Below, piece by piece: positions 27,513 through 35,257 of a DNA stretch of 64,000 nucleotides. The stretch spans positions 558,001 to 622,000 of the forward strand of contig NZ_VAJM01000001.1 in NCBI RefSeq assembly GCF_005771675.1. The letters are read 5' to 3'. Position numbers and translations under genes: made by a program. The notes under the pieces are model-generated. The model was not told the DNA's origin, made no database searches, and worked only from the letters and a program-made list of their open reading frames with translations. Numbering within the stretch: position 1 is the stretch's first letter; every line of letters begins with the position of its first letter. Source of the stretch: Hymenobacter jeollabukensis (GTDB lineage Bacteria > Bacteroidota > Bacteroidia > Cytophagales > Hymenobacteraceae).

Positions 27513-27549
27513 AAAAAGGCCCGCTCCGAAATCCGGAGCGGGCCTTTTT
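27513..27549. terminator. Bidirectional terminator
   Basis: AAAAAGGCCCGCTCCG pairs perfectly with CGGAGCGGGCCTTTTT around 5 nt, giving A/T tracts on both sides. It can stop both the PID-CTERM gene (+) and phhA (-). Confidence 0.9.
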
Positions 27550-27600
27550 CGTGTCAACCCGTTTCACGAGTGTGCGGCACAAGCTTATGCCTGGAACCCG

Positions 27601-28362
27601 TTAGGGCTGCACGCGCGAGGCGGCTACCTGCGGCGCAGGAGCCAGCACCGGCGCCGCAGGGGTGGCCGTCAGGCGCACCACCAGCTCGGCCGTGACGTCG
27701 GCCAGCTCGGCCCAGGCGGGCAGCACGAAGTACTGCTGCTGAAACCCGTCGCGCACGATGGGCGTGGCCAGCGCGGTGCTGACTTCGAGCGGCTGCCGGG
27801 GCGCTTCGGCGGCCAGGCAGTGGTGCAGCTCGGCCGCCGAGGAGAGCAGGCCGGCGCCGTACACGCGCAGCGCCTCGCCTTCTTGCACGAGACCAAACTC
27901 GGCGGTGTGCCAGAACAGGCGCACCAGCTGCTGCGCGGCCTGCGCGTCGTGCAGGTGGTGGCGGGCTATCTGGCCAAAGTGCGCCAGCCAGGCGGCCCAC
28001 TCGGGGTCGGTGAGCAGCGGCAGGTGGCCGAAGGCGTCGTGGAAGAGGTCGGGCCCGGCGAGGTAGTCGAAGAACTGCATGGAGCGCACCCAGTGCGTGA
28101 CGGGGTACTTCCGCTCGGCCAGCAAACCCAGGAACGTCTGGTCGTCGACGCGGCCGGGGGCGGGCACCACTTCCCAGCCGCTGAGGCGGTGCAGGCGCTG
28201 GCTCAGGGCGTTGAGGTCGGGGGCGGCGTCACGGCTGAGGCCGAGGCGCTGCACGCCGGCCATAAAGGGCGCCGCGGCCCGGCGGTGCAGCAGGGCGGTC
28301 TGACGGTCGAAGAGAACTTTCCACACGAGGTGGTCTTCGGCGGTGAAGAGCGGGGCTTTCAT
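27601..28362 (-). CDS. phhA: Phenylalanine 4-monooxygenase (phenylalanine hydroxylase)
   Basis: 253 aa, the size of the bacterial single-domain enzyme. It hydroxylates Phe to Tyr with O2, Fe(II) and a tetrahydropterin. Iron ligands are H108 and H113 (FHDAFGHLPLL) and E155 (FWHTAEFGL). The substrate-binding region RKYPVTHWVRS is conserved. The ATG at 28362 is used; a TTG three codons upstream is unlikely. A strong terminator ends about 13 nt before the start, and further upstream is a promoter and a 30-codon leader ORF, so expression appears attenuated. It lies near the trp/aroF operon. Both a catabolic and a Tyr-supply role are possible; the leader favours Tyr/Phe control. Confidence 0.95.
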   Translation of the reverse strand: MKAPLFTAEDHLVWKVLFDRQTALLHRRAAAPFMAGVQRLGLSRDAAPDLNALSQRLHRLSGWEVVPAPGRVDDQTFLGLLAERKYPVTHWVRSMQFFDYLAGPDLFHDAFGHLPLLTDPEWAAWLAHFGQIARHHLHDAQAAQQLVRLFWHTAEFGLVQEGEALRVYGAGLLSSAAELHHCLAAEAPRQPLEVSTALATPIVRDGFQQQYFVLPAWAELADVTAELVVRLTATPAAPVLAPAPQVAASRVQP

Positions 28363-28375
28363 AACTGGCAAGGCA

Positions 28376-28413
28376 GAAAAAAAGCCCGGCCTCCGTGGTG
28401 CGGAGCCGGGCTT
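28376..28413 (-). terminator. Attenuator terminator in the phhA leader
   Basis: On the minus strand AAGCCCGGC-TCCG pairs with CGGA-G-GCCGGGCTT (one bulged base, 5-nt loop) and is followed by seven T. It ends 13-14 nt before the phhA ATG, leaving no room for a promoter after it. Eight bases of its 5' arm (CGGCTCCG, complement of 28401-28408) are perfectly complementary to CGGAGCCG inside the leader ORF (complement of 28477-28484), giving an alternative antiterminator pairing. Confidence 0.8.
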
Positions 28414-28450
28414 GGTTGATTTCAGGTCGGAAAAACGAGCTGCGGGGGCT

Positions 28451-28543
28451 TCATTTCCAGACAGTTTGCAACGGCACGGCTCCGGGCCCTTTCAGGGGCT
28501 GGACGTACATCGTAAAGTTGCAATTAATGGTCTGGTGCAGCAT
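28451..28543 (-). CDS. Putative phhA leader peptide (30 aa)
   Basis: Too short for ordinary gene calling. It starts at an ATG 8 nt after the -7 box, so it is almost leaderless, and encodes MLHQTINCNFTMY then VQPLKGPGAVPLQTVWK. Phe10 and Tyr13 precede the antiterminator strand (nt 60-67 of the ORF, codons 20-23). Trp29 is the penultimate residue. The stop is 37 nt before the terminator. The layout closely matches the trp leader in this window (29 codons, stall codons 12-14, antiterminator at nt 58-64, 43 nt to the terminator). Translation is inferred, not shown. Confidence 0.65.
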   Translation of the reverse strand: MLHQTINCNFTMYVQPLKGPGAVPLQTVWK

Positions 28544-28551
28544 GGTGACTA

Positions 28552-28582
28552 CAAAAGTAGCAGGATTTCAGACTTGTGCAAA
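28552..28582 (-). promoter_or_regulatory. Consensus Bacteroidota promoter of phhA leader
   Basis: On the minus strand TTTG (complement of 28579-28582), exactly 19 nt, then TACTTTTG (complement of 28552-28559). Both boxes match TTTG-N19-TAnnTTTG fully. Initiation about 5-7 nt downstream would give a leader of roughly 180 nt before phhA. Confidence 0.85.
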
Positions 28583-28625
28583 CCCAACTGGGTTCGAGCC
28601 AATAAATTTCACGCTGCGGTCATAT

Positions 28626-29666
28626 TCACCGGGTGAACTGGTATTCGTTGCGCTGCAGAAAATCGGTCTGCCCGGCAAAGCGCACCTCCTTGCGGATGCG
28701 GCAGCGGCGGGCGCCGATGAGCACCGTGCGCCGGATGGTAGCCGGGCGGTTGTCGTCGCGCCCCTCGCCCACCAGCACCAGCTGCAGGGTGCTGTCGGGC
28801 CGCGCCGTGCGCTGATGCAGGCGCATGGGCAGCTCGTCCCACACCAAGCCGTGTCCGTCGGGGCGCAGGCGTAGTCGCTCGAAGCCCTTCACCAGGCCGC
28901 CTTCGGGCTCCTGGTACTGGTAGTCGAGCACCAGCTCACCAGCGCCGGCCTGCATGCCGTTGAGGCGGGTGACCAGCGTGACGGGGCGCTGGCTTTGGTA
29001 ATCGAGGTAGGTAAGCGTGCCCTGCCAGTCGTAACGCAGCAGCGGGCGGAAATCGGCCAGGCGCACGGCGGGCGTATCGGCGGGCGGGGCCTGGGCCTGT
29101 ACCGGAGCGGTGGCGCAGATCAGCCACAGGCCGATGACGGCCAGGGCCGGTGCGCCGAGGCCCCGCACCGCCGGCGTACGACGCGGCCGGCTCAGCAGGT
29201 AATCGAGCGAGAACCGGCCGCCGCCGAGGGCCGTCACCAGCACGAAGGCCCAGAACAGCAGCTGCTGGTAGTACATGCCGAGCACGGGCTCGGGCGTTTC
29301 GTACCAGAAGAAGGCAATGACCAGAAACTGCACCGCCAGCTGGGCGGCGGCCAGGCGCGTGGCCAGGCCCAGGGCAATGAGCAGGCCGCCCAGCAGCTCG
29401 CCCCACACGGCCAGCGCGGCCCAGAAGTAGGGCGACGGAAACGTAAAGCCCAGCCCGGCCACTTGCTGCACAAACCAGTCGGGGGTGCTGAGCTGGTCGG
29501 GGTGCCAGAGGAGCTTGGCCAGGTCGCGGGTGGTGCTGAGGTTGATGAGCTTGGACCAGCCGGCGCCGATGGCAATGGAGAGGCCCAGGTGCAGGCGGAA
29601 GAGCAGGTAGGCGGCGTCGAGGGCGCGGGGGCCGAGCGGGGCGGCGAGAAACAGGGGGCGCAACAT
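28626..29666 (-). CDS. DoxX-like membrane protein fused to a periplasmic domain
   Basis: 346 aa. Residues about 15-165 hold four hydrophobic helices with DoxX features (GLSIAIGAGWSKLI, WGELLGGLLIALGLATRLAA, FWAFVLVTALGGGRFSLD). A fifth hydrophobic stretch at about 172-190 ends in APVQAQ, resembling an internal signal anchor. Residues about 195-346 form a soluble beta-rich domain (LRYDWQGTLTYLDYQSQ, ELVLDYQYQEPEGGLVKGF, RKEVRFAG) that I do not recognise. DoxX proteins are small quinone/redox-associated membrane proteins. The appended domain may bind a lipid or cofactor outside. It is 90 bp from the AraC-type gene, same strand. Confidence 0.8.
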   Translation of the reverse strand: MLRPLFLAAPLGPRALDAAYLLFRLHLGLSIAIGAGWSKLINLSTTRDLAKLLWHPDQLSTPDWFVQQVAGLGFTFPSPYFWAALAVWGELLGGLLIALGLATRLAAAQLAVQFLVIAFFWYETPEPVLGMYYQQLLFWAFVLVTALGGGRFSLDYLLSRPRRTPAVRGLGAPALAVIGLWLICATAPVQAQAPPADTPAVRLADFRPLLRYDWQGTLTYLDYQSQRPVTLVTRLNGMQAGAGELVLDYQYQEPEGGLVKGFERLRLRPDGHGLVWDELPMRLHQRTARPDSTLQLVLVGEGRDDNRPATIRRTVLIGARRCRIRKEVRFAGQTDFLQRNEYQFTR

Positions 29667-29756
29667 GGCAGTGCGGGATTGGGGTGAAACAATGCCCCAA
29701 AAGAGCCCCGCTTCGGCCCGCCGTGCGCGCCGCATTACGCATTGGGACGTCCCAAC

Positions 29757-31106
29757 TTATGGATTGCGCCCCGCCGCCTCGCTGGGCGTCAGGCCGCGCA
29801 GCTTGCGGAATACGCGGTTGAAGGTGGACTTGGAGTTGAAGCCCGACTCCAGCGCCACGGCCAGCAATGTGTAGTGCCGAAACTGCGGGTCGCGCAGCCG
29901 CTGCTCGGCCTCGCGCACCCGGTACTCATTCACGAAGTCGTTGAAGTTCTGCCCGCAGCCGGTATTGATGACGCGCGACAACCAGGACGTATTGGTGCGC
30001 AGCTGCGCGGCCAGCTCGCTCAGCGTCAGCTCGGGCGCGAGGTAGGGCCGGGCGGCGGCCATGTGGGCGCGCAGCTTTTCGGTCCAGCGTTCCAGCTCCC
30101 GGTCGGGCGCGGCGGCTTCGGCTGCGGCAATTACTTCCGCTTCGGCCACCGCAGCGGCCGGCAGTTCCGAAGGGCCGGTTGGGCTGATGACACTCGCCGT
30201 TCCGAAGGTTAGAGCAGCCGCAGGCAGGTTGGATTCAGGGGCCGATACACTGGTGGCAACTGCCCGCTCGGGTGGCGCTTCATCAGGGGCCGGCGCGGTG
30301 GGCTGAAAGTGCAGGGGCGCGGTGAGGCGGTGGTTGGCCAGCAGGCCGGCAATGCTCAGGTAGTAAATCAGGATGCCGGTAAAGAGGTAGTCGTACCAGG
30401 CCTGGTAGTAGTCGAGGGGGCGGATGGCGGCATTCACGGCCTCGAAGAGCAGCGTGACGAGCAGGCCCGCCGGCACGGCCACCAGCACGTTGCGCAGCCA
30501 GGTGAAGCGCAGCCGCTCGGTGTCGCTGAAGTTGTCGTTGACGTAGCGGCGGTAGGCGCGGTAGTGGCGCAAGGTCAGCGCGGCGTACAGCAGCACCGAC
30601 ACGTAGCCCAGCAGCTCGGCCCCGCGGCTCAGCGCGGAGGCGTCGAGCCAGGTGGCCAGGCTGCCCTTGGTGCCGAAGTGCCCGGGCAGCGGCCGGCCCA
30701 GCACCAGGTGCTGCCAGCCCACGTCGTAGGCCCAGAGCAGCAGGCAGCCGGCCAGGTAGAGCAAGGCGGGCAGGAAGTGGCGCCCGTCGCGCCCACCGAA
30801 GCGAAATTCCTGGTTGGTGAGGCTGCGGAAGTAGAAGTACAGCCCGGGCCCCAGCGCCAGCCAGTTGCCGAACGGGAAGTAGAACATGAAAGTCGTGCGC
30901 GCGTCGTGCGCGTCGTACCAGCCGCCGAAGCCCAGCATCCACTGCGCCAGCCGGGCCGTGCTCAGCAGCAGCAGCAGGGCCAGCCAGCCGTCGGCGGGGG
31001 TGCCGTGGCGCCGGCCGCGCACCAGCAGCAGCCCGCTCACCACCAGCCCCTGCACGAAGAATGGCAGGAGCAGGCTGCTGTAGGCATTGAAGACGAAAGG
31101 CGGCAT
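29757..31106 (-). CDS. Membrane-anchored AraC-family transcriptional regulator
   Basis: 449 aa. About seven hydrophobic helices occupy residues 1-265 (LLLPFFVQGLVVSGLLLV to YLFTGILIYYLSIAGLLA). An Ala/Pro-rich linker follows (about 270-335). The C-terminal AraC double HTH is at about 345-449 (LTLSELAAQLRTNTSWLSRVIN; LAVALESGFNSKSTFNRVFRKLRGLTP). This 7TM-HTH architecture is common in Bacteroidota and suggests sensing of a membrane or extracellular signal. Its targets are unknown; the neighbouring DoxX gene is a candidate. Confidence 0.9.
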   Translation of the reverse strand: MPPFVFNAYSSLLLPFFVQGLVVSGLLLVRGRRHGTPADGWLALLLLLSTARLAQWMLGFGGWYDAHDARTTFMFYFPFGNWLALGPGLYFYFRSLTNQEFRFGGRDGRHFLPALLYLAGCLLLWAYDVGWQHLVLGRPLPGHFGTKGSLATWLDASALSRGAELLGYVSVLLYAALTLRHYRAYRRYVNDNFSDTERLRFTWLRNVLVAVPAGLLVTLLFEAVNAAIRPLDYYQAWYDYLFTGILIYYLSIAGLLANHRLTAPLHFQPTAPAPDEAPPERAVATSVSAPESNLPAAALTFGTASVISPTGPSELPAAAVAEAEVIAAAEAAAPDRELERWTEKLRAHMAAARPYLAPELTLSELAAQLRTNTSWLSRVINTGCGQNFNDFVNEYRVREAEQRLRDPQFRHYTLLAVALESGFNSKSTFNRVFRKLRGLTPSEAAGRNP

Positions 31107-31148
31107 GGCGCGAATATAGGCGCCGGCCCGCGCCGGGAAGCGGCTCCG

Positions 31149-32177
31149 CTACACCAGCTCCAGCTCCTGCAGCTCCTGGCGCAGGGCGTAGGTACGGCGC
31201 AGGGCCTCCACCAGCCGCGCCGACTCGTCGAAGTTCAGGGTCTGCTGCCCGTCGGAGGCGGCGCGCTCGGGCACCGGGGCGGTTTCGTAGAGGATGCCGT
31301 CGGCGCCGGCCATCACGCCGGCCAGGGCCAGCGGGGCCACGTGCTCCCGGATACCGATGCCGTGCGAGGGGTCGACGAACACGGGCAGGTGGGTTTTCTC
31401 CTTGAGGATAGGCACCGCGTTCAGGTCCAGGGTGTTGCGCGAGGCCGTTTCGAAGGTGCGGATGCCCCGCTCGCAGAGGATGATGTGCTCGTTGCCGCCC
31501 GAGAAGATGTACTCGGCCGAGTGCAGCAGCTCCTCGATGGTGCCCGACACGCCGCGCTTGAGCAGCACCGGCTTATCCACCTGGCCCAAGGCGTCGAGCA
31601 GGTTGAAGTTCTGGGTGTTACGGGCGCCCACCTGGAACACGTCCACGTAATCGAGCATTTCCTCCACCTGCGACACCTGCATGACCTCCGTCACGATGCG
31701 CAGGCCGTGCTGCCGGGCCAGGCGGTAAAAGTCGCGCAGGCCCTCCAGCCCCAGGCCGCGGAAGGAGTACGGCGACGAGCGGGGCTTGAACACGCCGCCG
31801 CGCATCAGCCGCACGCCGCTCTGCACCAAATGCTGCATCACGACCTCCATCTGCGCCTCGTTTTCGATGCTGCACGGCCCGGCCACGATGCTCAACGAGC
31901 CTTCGCCGAGATGGATACCGTCGCCCAGGTCGAGCACGGTGGGGTGCACGCGCCACTTGCGCGAGACGAGCTTGTAGTCATCGGACACGCGGTGCACGTC
32001 GCGTACGCCGGGCAGGGCGCCGATGCGGCGGATGTCGACGTCCTGAGGGCCCAGGGCCACGAGGTAAGCGGCGCGCTGGGTGCGCACGGGGGTTACTTTG
32101 AAGCGCAATTCGCGCAGCTGGGCCACCAGGGTGTCCTGGTCGGCGGCGGTAAGGTCGGGGGCGAGGTGAATGATCAT
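31149..32177 (-). CDS. aroF: 3-deoxy-7-phosphoheptulonate (DAHP) synthase, ferredoxin-like N-terminal type
   Basis: 342 aa. First step of the shikimate pathway: PEP plus erythrose 4-phosphate to DAHP. The N-terminal ~70 residues form a ferredoxin-like regulatory domain (DTLVAQLRELRFKVTPVRT) as in Thermotoga DAHP synthase. The catalytic barrel follows with SIVAGPCSIENEAQM, GGVFKPRSSPYSF, LLKRGVSGTIEELL, ILCERGIRTFE and DPSHGIGIREHV. It lies 69 bp after trpA on the same strand as the last gene of the trp operon, so Trp-responsive attenuation would also set carbon entry into the pathway. Feedback inhibitor cannot be read from sequence. Confidence 0.94.
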   Translation of the reverse strand: MIIHLAPDLTAADQDTLVAQLRELRFKVTPVRTQRAAYLVALGPQDVDIRRIGALPGVRDVHRVSDDYKLVSRKWRVHPTVLDLGDGIHLGEGSLSIVAGPCSIENEAQMEVVMQHLVQSGVRLMRGGVFKPRSSPYSFRGLGLEGLRDFYRLARQHGLRIVTEVMQVSQVEEMLDYVDVFQVGARNTQNFNLLDALGQVDKPVLLKRGVSGTIEELLHSAEYIFSGGNEHIILCERGIRTFETASRNTLDLNAVPILKEKTHLPVFVDPSHGIGIREHVAPLALAGVMAGADGILYETAPVPERAASDGQQTLNFDESARLVEALRRTYALRQELQELELV

Positions 32178-32246
32178 GGGGCGGCGAAAAAGCGGGGAAA
32201 GGTGGCCGACGCTCCGAGGAGCACCGACCGGATTCAGCGGGGGAAA

Positions 32247-33056
32247 TCAGGAAATGGCGGGCGTTGTGGACTGTGCCGGCCGGATGCCCTGCACGAACTG
32301 CCGGGCCGCTTCGTGCGGGTCGGCGGCCCCGTCGAGGGCGCGCAGCAGGGCCGAGCCGATGATGGCGCCGTGGGCGTGCTGGCAGGCCTGTTCGAACGAC
32401 GCTTTATCGGCAATGCCGAAGCCCACGAGGCGGGGATTGCGCAGGTTCAGGGCCTCCACGCGCCGCAGGTAGGCCTGCTGGGCGCCCTGGTCGGCGGTCT
32501 GGTTGCCGCCGGTCAGGCCCGGGCCCGAGACGAGGTAGAGGAAGGCGTCGGTCAGCTCGTCGAGGCGGCGGATACGGGCCTCGGAAGTTTGCGGGGTGAT
32601 GAGAAACACCGGCCGCAGGTTGTAGCGGCGAAACGTTTCCTGGTAGAAGTCCGCGTATTCCTCGGCGGGCAGGTCGGGCAGGATGACGCCGTCGATGCCC
32701 GCTTCCGAAGCCTGGCGGCAGAACTCCTCCATGCCCAGTTGCAGCACGGGGTTGAGGTAGCCCATGAGCAGCAGCGGCGTATCGGGCAACACTTGCCGGA
32801 TGCCTTGCAGCTCCCGCAGCAGCAGCTTCAGCGTCATGCCGTTGCGCAGGGCCACCGCGCTGGTTTGCTGAATCACCGGCCCGTCGGCCAGCGGGTCGGA
32901 GAAGGGTACCCCGATTTCGAGGATGTCGGCGCCGGCCGCGGCCAGGGTCTGCAGCAGTGGCACAGTGTCGTGCAGGCGGGGGTAGCCGGCCGTTACGTAC
33001 AGATTGAGCAGGCACTGGGGCTTGCGGGCCAGCAGGTTTTGGAATCGATTAATCAC
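32247..33056 (-). CDS. trpA: Tryptophan synthase alpha chain
   Basis: 269 aa with GTG at 33056 as the start (MINRFQNLLARK), which gives the family length; the frame extends 82 codons further but those are unlike TrpA. It cleaves indole-3-glycerol phosphate to indole and glyceraldehyde 3-phosphate. Catalytic Glu lies in ADILEIGVPFSDPLADGPVIQ and catalytic Asp in GVILPDLPAEE; the phosphate loop is PGLTGG then GFGIAD and AIIGSALL. The gap to trpB is unusually long for a trpBA pair (242 bp) and contains two repeat elements. Confidence 0.95.
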   Translation of the reverse strand: MINRFQNLLARKPQCLLNLYVTAGYPRLHDTVPLLQTLAAAGADILEIGVPFSDPLADGPVIQQTSAVALRNGMTLKLLLRELQGIRQVLPDTPLLLMGYLNPVLQLGMEEFCRQASEAGIDGVILPDLPAEEYADFYQETFRRYNLRPVFLITPQTSEARIRRLDELTDAFLYLVSGPGLTGGNQTADQGAQQAYLRRVEALNLRNPRLVGFGIADKASFEQACQHAHGAIIGSALLRALDGAADPHEAARQFVQGIRPAQSTTPAIS

Positions 33057-33142
33057 GGATTGGTGCGGATTTTCGGATTTGGCTTGCGCCTTCCTTCGGT
33101 TCACGGATTTTGTGGACGATTGGGCCCGCCGCGTCACCCGCG

Positions 33143-33196
33143 TGTAGCGCGAACTTGCAGCTCGCGTAGCCCGGGACGACTGTCGTTGAACGAAGC
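33143..33196. repeat. Dispersed repeat copy A (trpB-trpA gap)
   Basis: Contains TGTAGCGCGAACTT, GCAGCTCGCGTA and TCGTTGAACG. The same three blocks in the same order (with TCGGCTCACGTA for the second) occur in inverse orientation at 63633-63667. The 14-mer TGTAGCGCGAACTT is identical in both copies. Confidence 0.6.
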
Positions 33197-33227
33197 AGGC
33201 TTTTGGAACATACCTATGTCCCGAACC

Positions 33228-33288
33228 GGACGATAGTATGTCCGCCCCCGGACGATAGGTCGTTTTTGAAAATCGACCTATCGTCCGG
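33228..33288. repeat. CGGACGATAG repeat and perfect palindrome (trpB-trpA gap)
   Basis: CCGGACGATAGGTCG at 33248-33262 is the exact reverse complement of CGACCTATCGTCCGG at 33274-33288 (15 bp, 11-nt A/T-rich loop). A third CCGGACGATAG lies at 33228-33238. On the minus strand the hairpin is followed by no T-run. It begins 11 nt after the trpB stop codon. Confidence 0.75.
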
Positions 33289-33298
33289 CATTCAAGCA

Positions 33299-34486
33299 TC
33301 AAACCAGCTGCAGCTCGCGCAGGTAGGTTTCCAGGTCTTTGTCGCCGCGGCCGGAGAGGTTGAGCACCACCACGTCGGTGGGTTTCAGATCCATGACCTC
33401 CAGCGCGGCAATGGCGTGGGCCGATTCCAGGGCCGGGATGATGCCTTCGAGGCGGCTGCAGAGCTGGGCGGCTTGCAGCGCGTCGTGGTCGGTGATGCTC
33501 AGGAACTGCGCCCGCCGGGAGTCGGCCAGAAAGGCGTGCAGCGGGCCGATGCCGGGGTAGTCGAGGCCGGCCGAAATGGAGTGCGGCTCGGTAATCTGGC
33601 CGTGCTCGTCCTGCATCAGCAGGGTGCGGCTGCCGTGGATGATGCCCGGCCGCCCCAGCACCGAGGTAGCGGCCGACTTGTCGGTATCGACGCCGTGGCC
33701 GGCGGCTTCCACGGCCACCAGCTGCACCGCGGGCTCGTCGAGGTAGTGGTAAAAGGCGCCGGCCGCGTTGGAGCCCCCGCCCACGCAGGCCACCACGTAG
33801 TCGGGCAGCTCCGAGCCGGTTTTCTCGCGCAGCTGCCGCCGGATTTCCTCGCTGATAACGGCCTGCAGCCGGGCCACCAGATCAGGGTACGGGTGCGGGC
33901 CCACCACCGAGCCGATGATGTAGTGCGTGTCGGTAGGGTTCGAAATCCAGTCCCGAATGGCCTCGTTGGTGGCGTCCTTGAGCGTTTGGGAGCCGCTGAC
34001 GGCGGCACGGACCTCGGCCCCGAGCATGCGCATGCGGGCCACGTTGGGCTTCTGCCGCTCCATGTCGACGGCGCCCATGTACACGATGCACTGCAGCCCG
34101 CGCAGGGCGCAGACGGTGGCCGTGGCCACGCCGTGCTGCCCGGCCCCGGTTTCGGCAATGATGCGCTTCTTGCCCAGGCGCTCGGCCAGCAGAATCTGCC
34201 CCACCGTGTTGTTGACCTTGTGGGCGCCGGTGTGGCAGAGGTCCTCGCGCTTGAGGTAGATGGTGGCGCCGAAGTGCTGGCTCAGCCGCTCGGCCCGGAA
34301 CAGCGGCGTGGGACGGCCCACGTAGTCGCGCAGTAGCAGTTGGTACTCCCGCTGAAAGTCCGGGTCCGCCAGAATGTCGAGGTACTGCTCCCGCAGCTCT
34401 TCCACGTTGGGGTAGAGCATTTCGGGGATGAAAGCGCCGCCAAACTGGCCGTAATAGCCGCGGGCGGAAGGTTGGTATTGGCTCAT
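33299..34486 (-). CDS. trpB: Tryptophan synthase beta chain
   Basis: 395 aa. PLP-dependent condensation of indole with L-serine to tryptophan; forms the alpha2-beta2 complex with TrpA. PLP lysine is K90 in LCHTGAHKVNN. The Glu motif ETGAGQHGVATA, the phosphate-binding GGGSNA and the C-terminal LNLSGRGDKD are all present. Starts MSQYQPSARGYYGQFGGAFIPEM, typical of the TrpB1 type. It lies 84 bp after trpF. Confidence 0.97.
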   Translation of the reverse strand: MSQYQPSARGYYGQFGGAFIPEMLYPNVEELREQYLDILADPDFQREYQLLLRDYVGRPTPLFRAERLSQHFGATIYLKREDLCHTGAHKVNNTVGQILLAERLGKKRIIAETGAGQHGVATATVCALRGLQCIVYMGAVDMERQKPNVARMRMLGAEVRAAVSGSQTLKDATNEAIRDWISNPTDTHYIIGSVVGPHPYPDLVARLQAVISEEIRRQLREKTGSELPDYVVACVGGGSNAAGAFYHYLDEPAVQLVAVEAAGHGVDTDKSAATSVLGRPGIIHGSRTLLMQDEHGQITEPHSISAGLDYPGIGPLHAFLADSRRAQFLSITDHDALQAAQLCSRLEGIIPALESAHAIAALEVMDLKPTDVVVLNLSGRGDKDLETYLRELQLV

Positions 34487-34570
34487 GATGGTTCTGGTTG
34501 TTGGGGCAAAGCGTCGTTGAGCGACTCAGCGCCCTCCGCGGAACTTCGGCGCCCGCTGCGGGCTAAAAAG

Positions 34571-35245
34571 CTAGCCGCGCAATTCGTCAATAAAGTGGCG
34601 CAGCCGCGCCACATCCTTCAGCCCCGGCCCCTGCTCAAAGCGGCTGTTCACGTCGAAGCCCGCGAGGCCCGGCAGCCGCAATTCGCGCAGGACGGCCGCG
34701 TGGTCGGGCCCGAGGCCGCCGGCCAGCAGGTAGGGCGTGGGCAGGTCGTAGGCGCGCAGCAGCTCCCAGTTGAAGGCGGTGCCGTTGCCGCCCGCCGCCG
34801 GCCCGGCCGTATCGAAGATGAAGTAAGAGCAAAACGGCGCGTAAGCGGCCAGCCGCGCCAGGTCGAGCTGCTCCCCTACCGCTATGGCCTTGAGCACCGG
34901 CAGCCCGGCCTCGGCCAGCGCCGCGCAGTCGGCCGCCGACTCCTGCCCGTGCAGCTGCACGGCCGTCAGCCCGAAGTGCAGGGCCGTGCGACGAATGACG
35001 GCCGGCGTCTCGTCCACGAATACGCCCACTTTGGCCACCGGCAGCATCCGCAGCTGGGCCGCATCCAGGGCTAGCGGGGCGTAGCGCGGCGACTTCGGCG
35101 CGAAGATGAAGCCGAGTATATCCACTGGCAGCGCGGCCACGGCGGCTACGTTGGCGGGGTATTTCAGCCCGCACACCTTCAGCAGCGGCCGATCGGGGCG
35201 CGGGCTGGGCAGGGCGGGGGCGCTGATGGCAGAGGTCATGGTCAT
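34571..35245 (-). CDS. trpF: Phosphoribosylanthranilate isomerase
   Basis: 224 aa. Amadori rearrangement of phosphoribosylanthranilate to CdRP. The catalytic Cys lies in LLKVCGLKYPANV; the catalytic Asp is within SYFIFDTAG; the phosphate site is LLAGGLGPDH then GFDVNSRFE. N-terminal ~20 residues are Ser/Pro-rich and variable; a downstream Met3 start is possible. The gap to trpC is only 12 bp, so trpC-trpF are tightly coupled. Confidence 0.95.
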   Translation of the reverse strand: MTMTSAISAPALPSPRPDRPLLKVCGLKYPANVAAVAALPVDILGFIFAPKSPRYAPLALDAAQLRMLPVAKVGVFVDETPAVIRRTALHFGLTAVQLHGQESAADCAALAEAGLPVLKAIAVGEQLDLARLAAYAPFCSYFIFDTAGPAAGGNGTAFNWELLRAYDLPTPYLLAGGLGPDHAAVLRELRLPGLAGFDVNSRFEQGPGLKDVARLRHFIDELRG

Positions 35246-35257
35246 GGCTTGATAAGG

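Noticed and set aside
28376-28413. Terminator seen only as the end of the DoxX transcript
   Set aside because: A promoter, leader ORF and complementary strand lie between DoxX and this terminator, and it ends 13-14 nt before phhA, so it must act on the phhA transcript. It may also stop read-through from DoxX.
30309-33236. 975-aa open frame (+) opposite araC-type, aroF and trpA genes
   Set aside because: It spans several real minus-strand genes and their gaps and has only Gln/His/Val/Gly-rich composition, so it is a GC-driven artefact.
33057-33302. N-terminal extension of TrpA (82 codons)
   Set aside because: The extension overlaps repeats and is unlike TrpA; GTG 33056 gives the family length and start MINRFQ.
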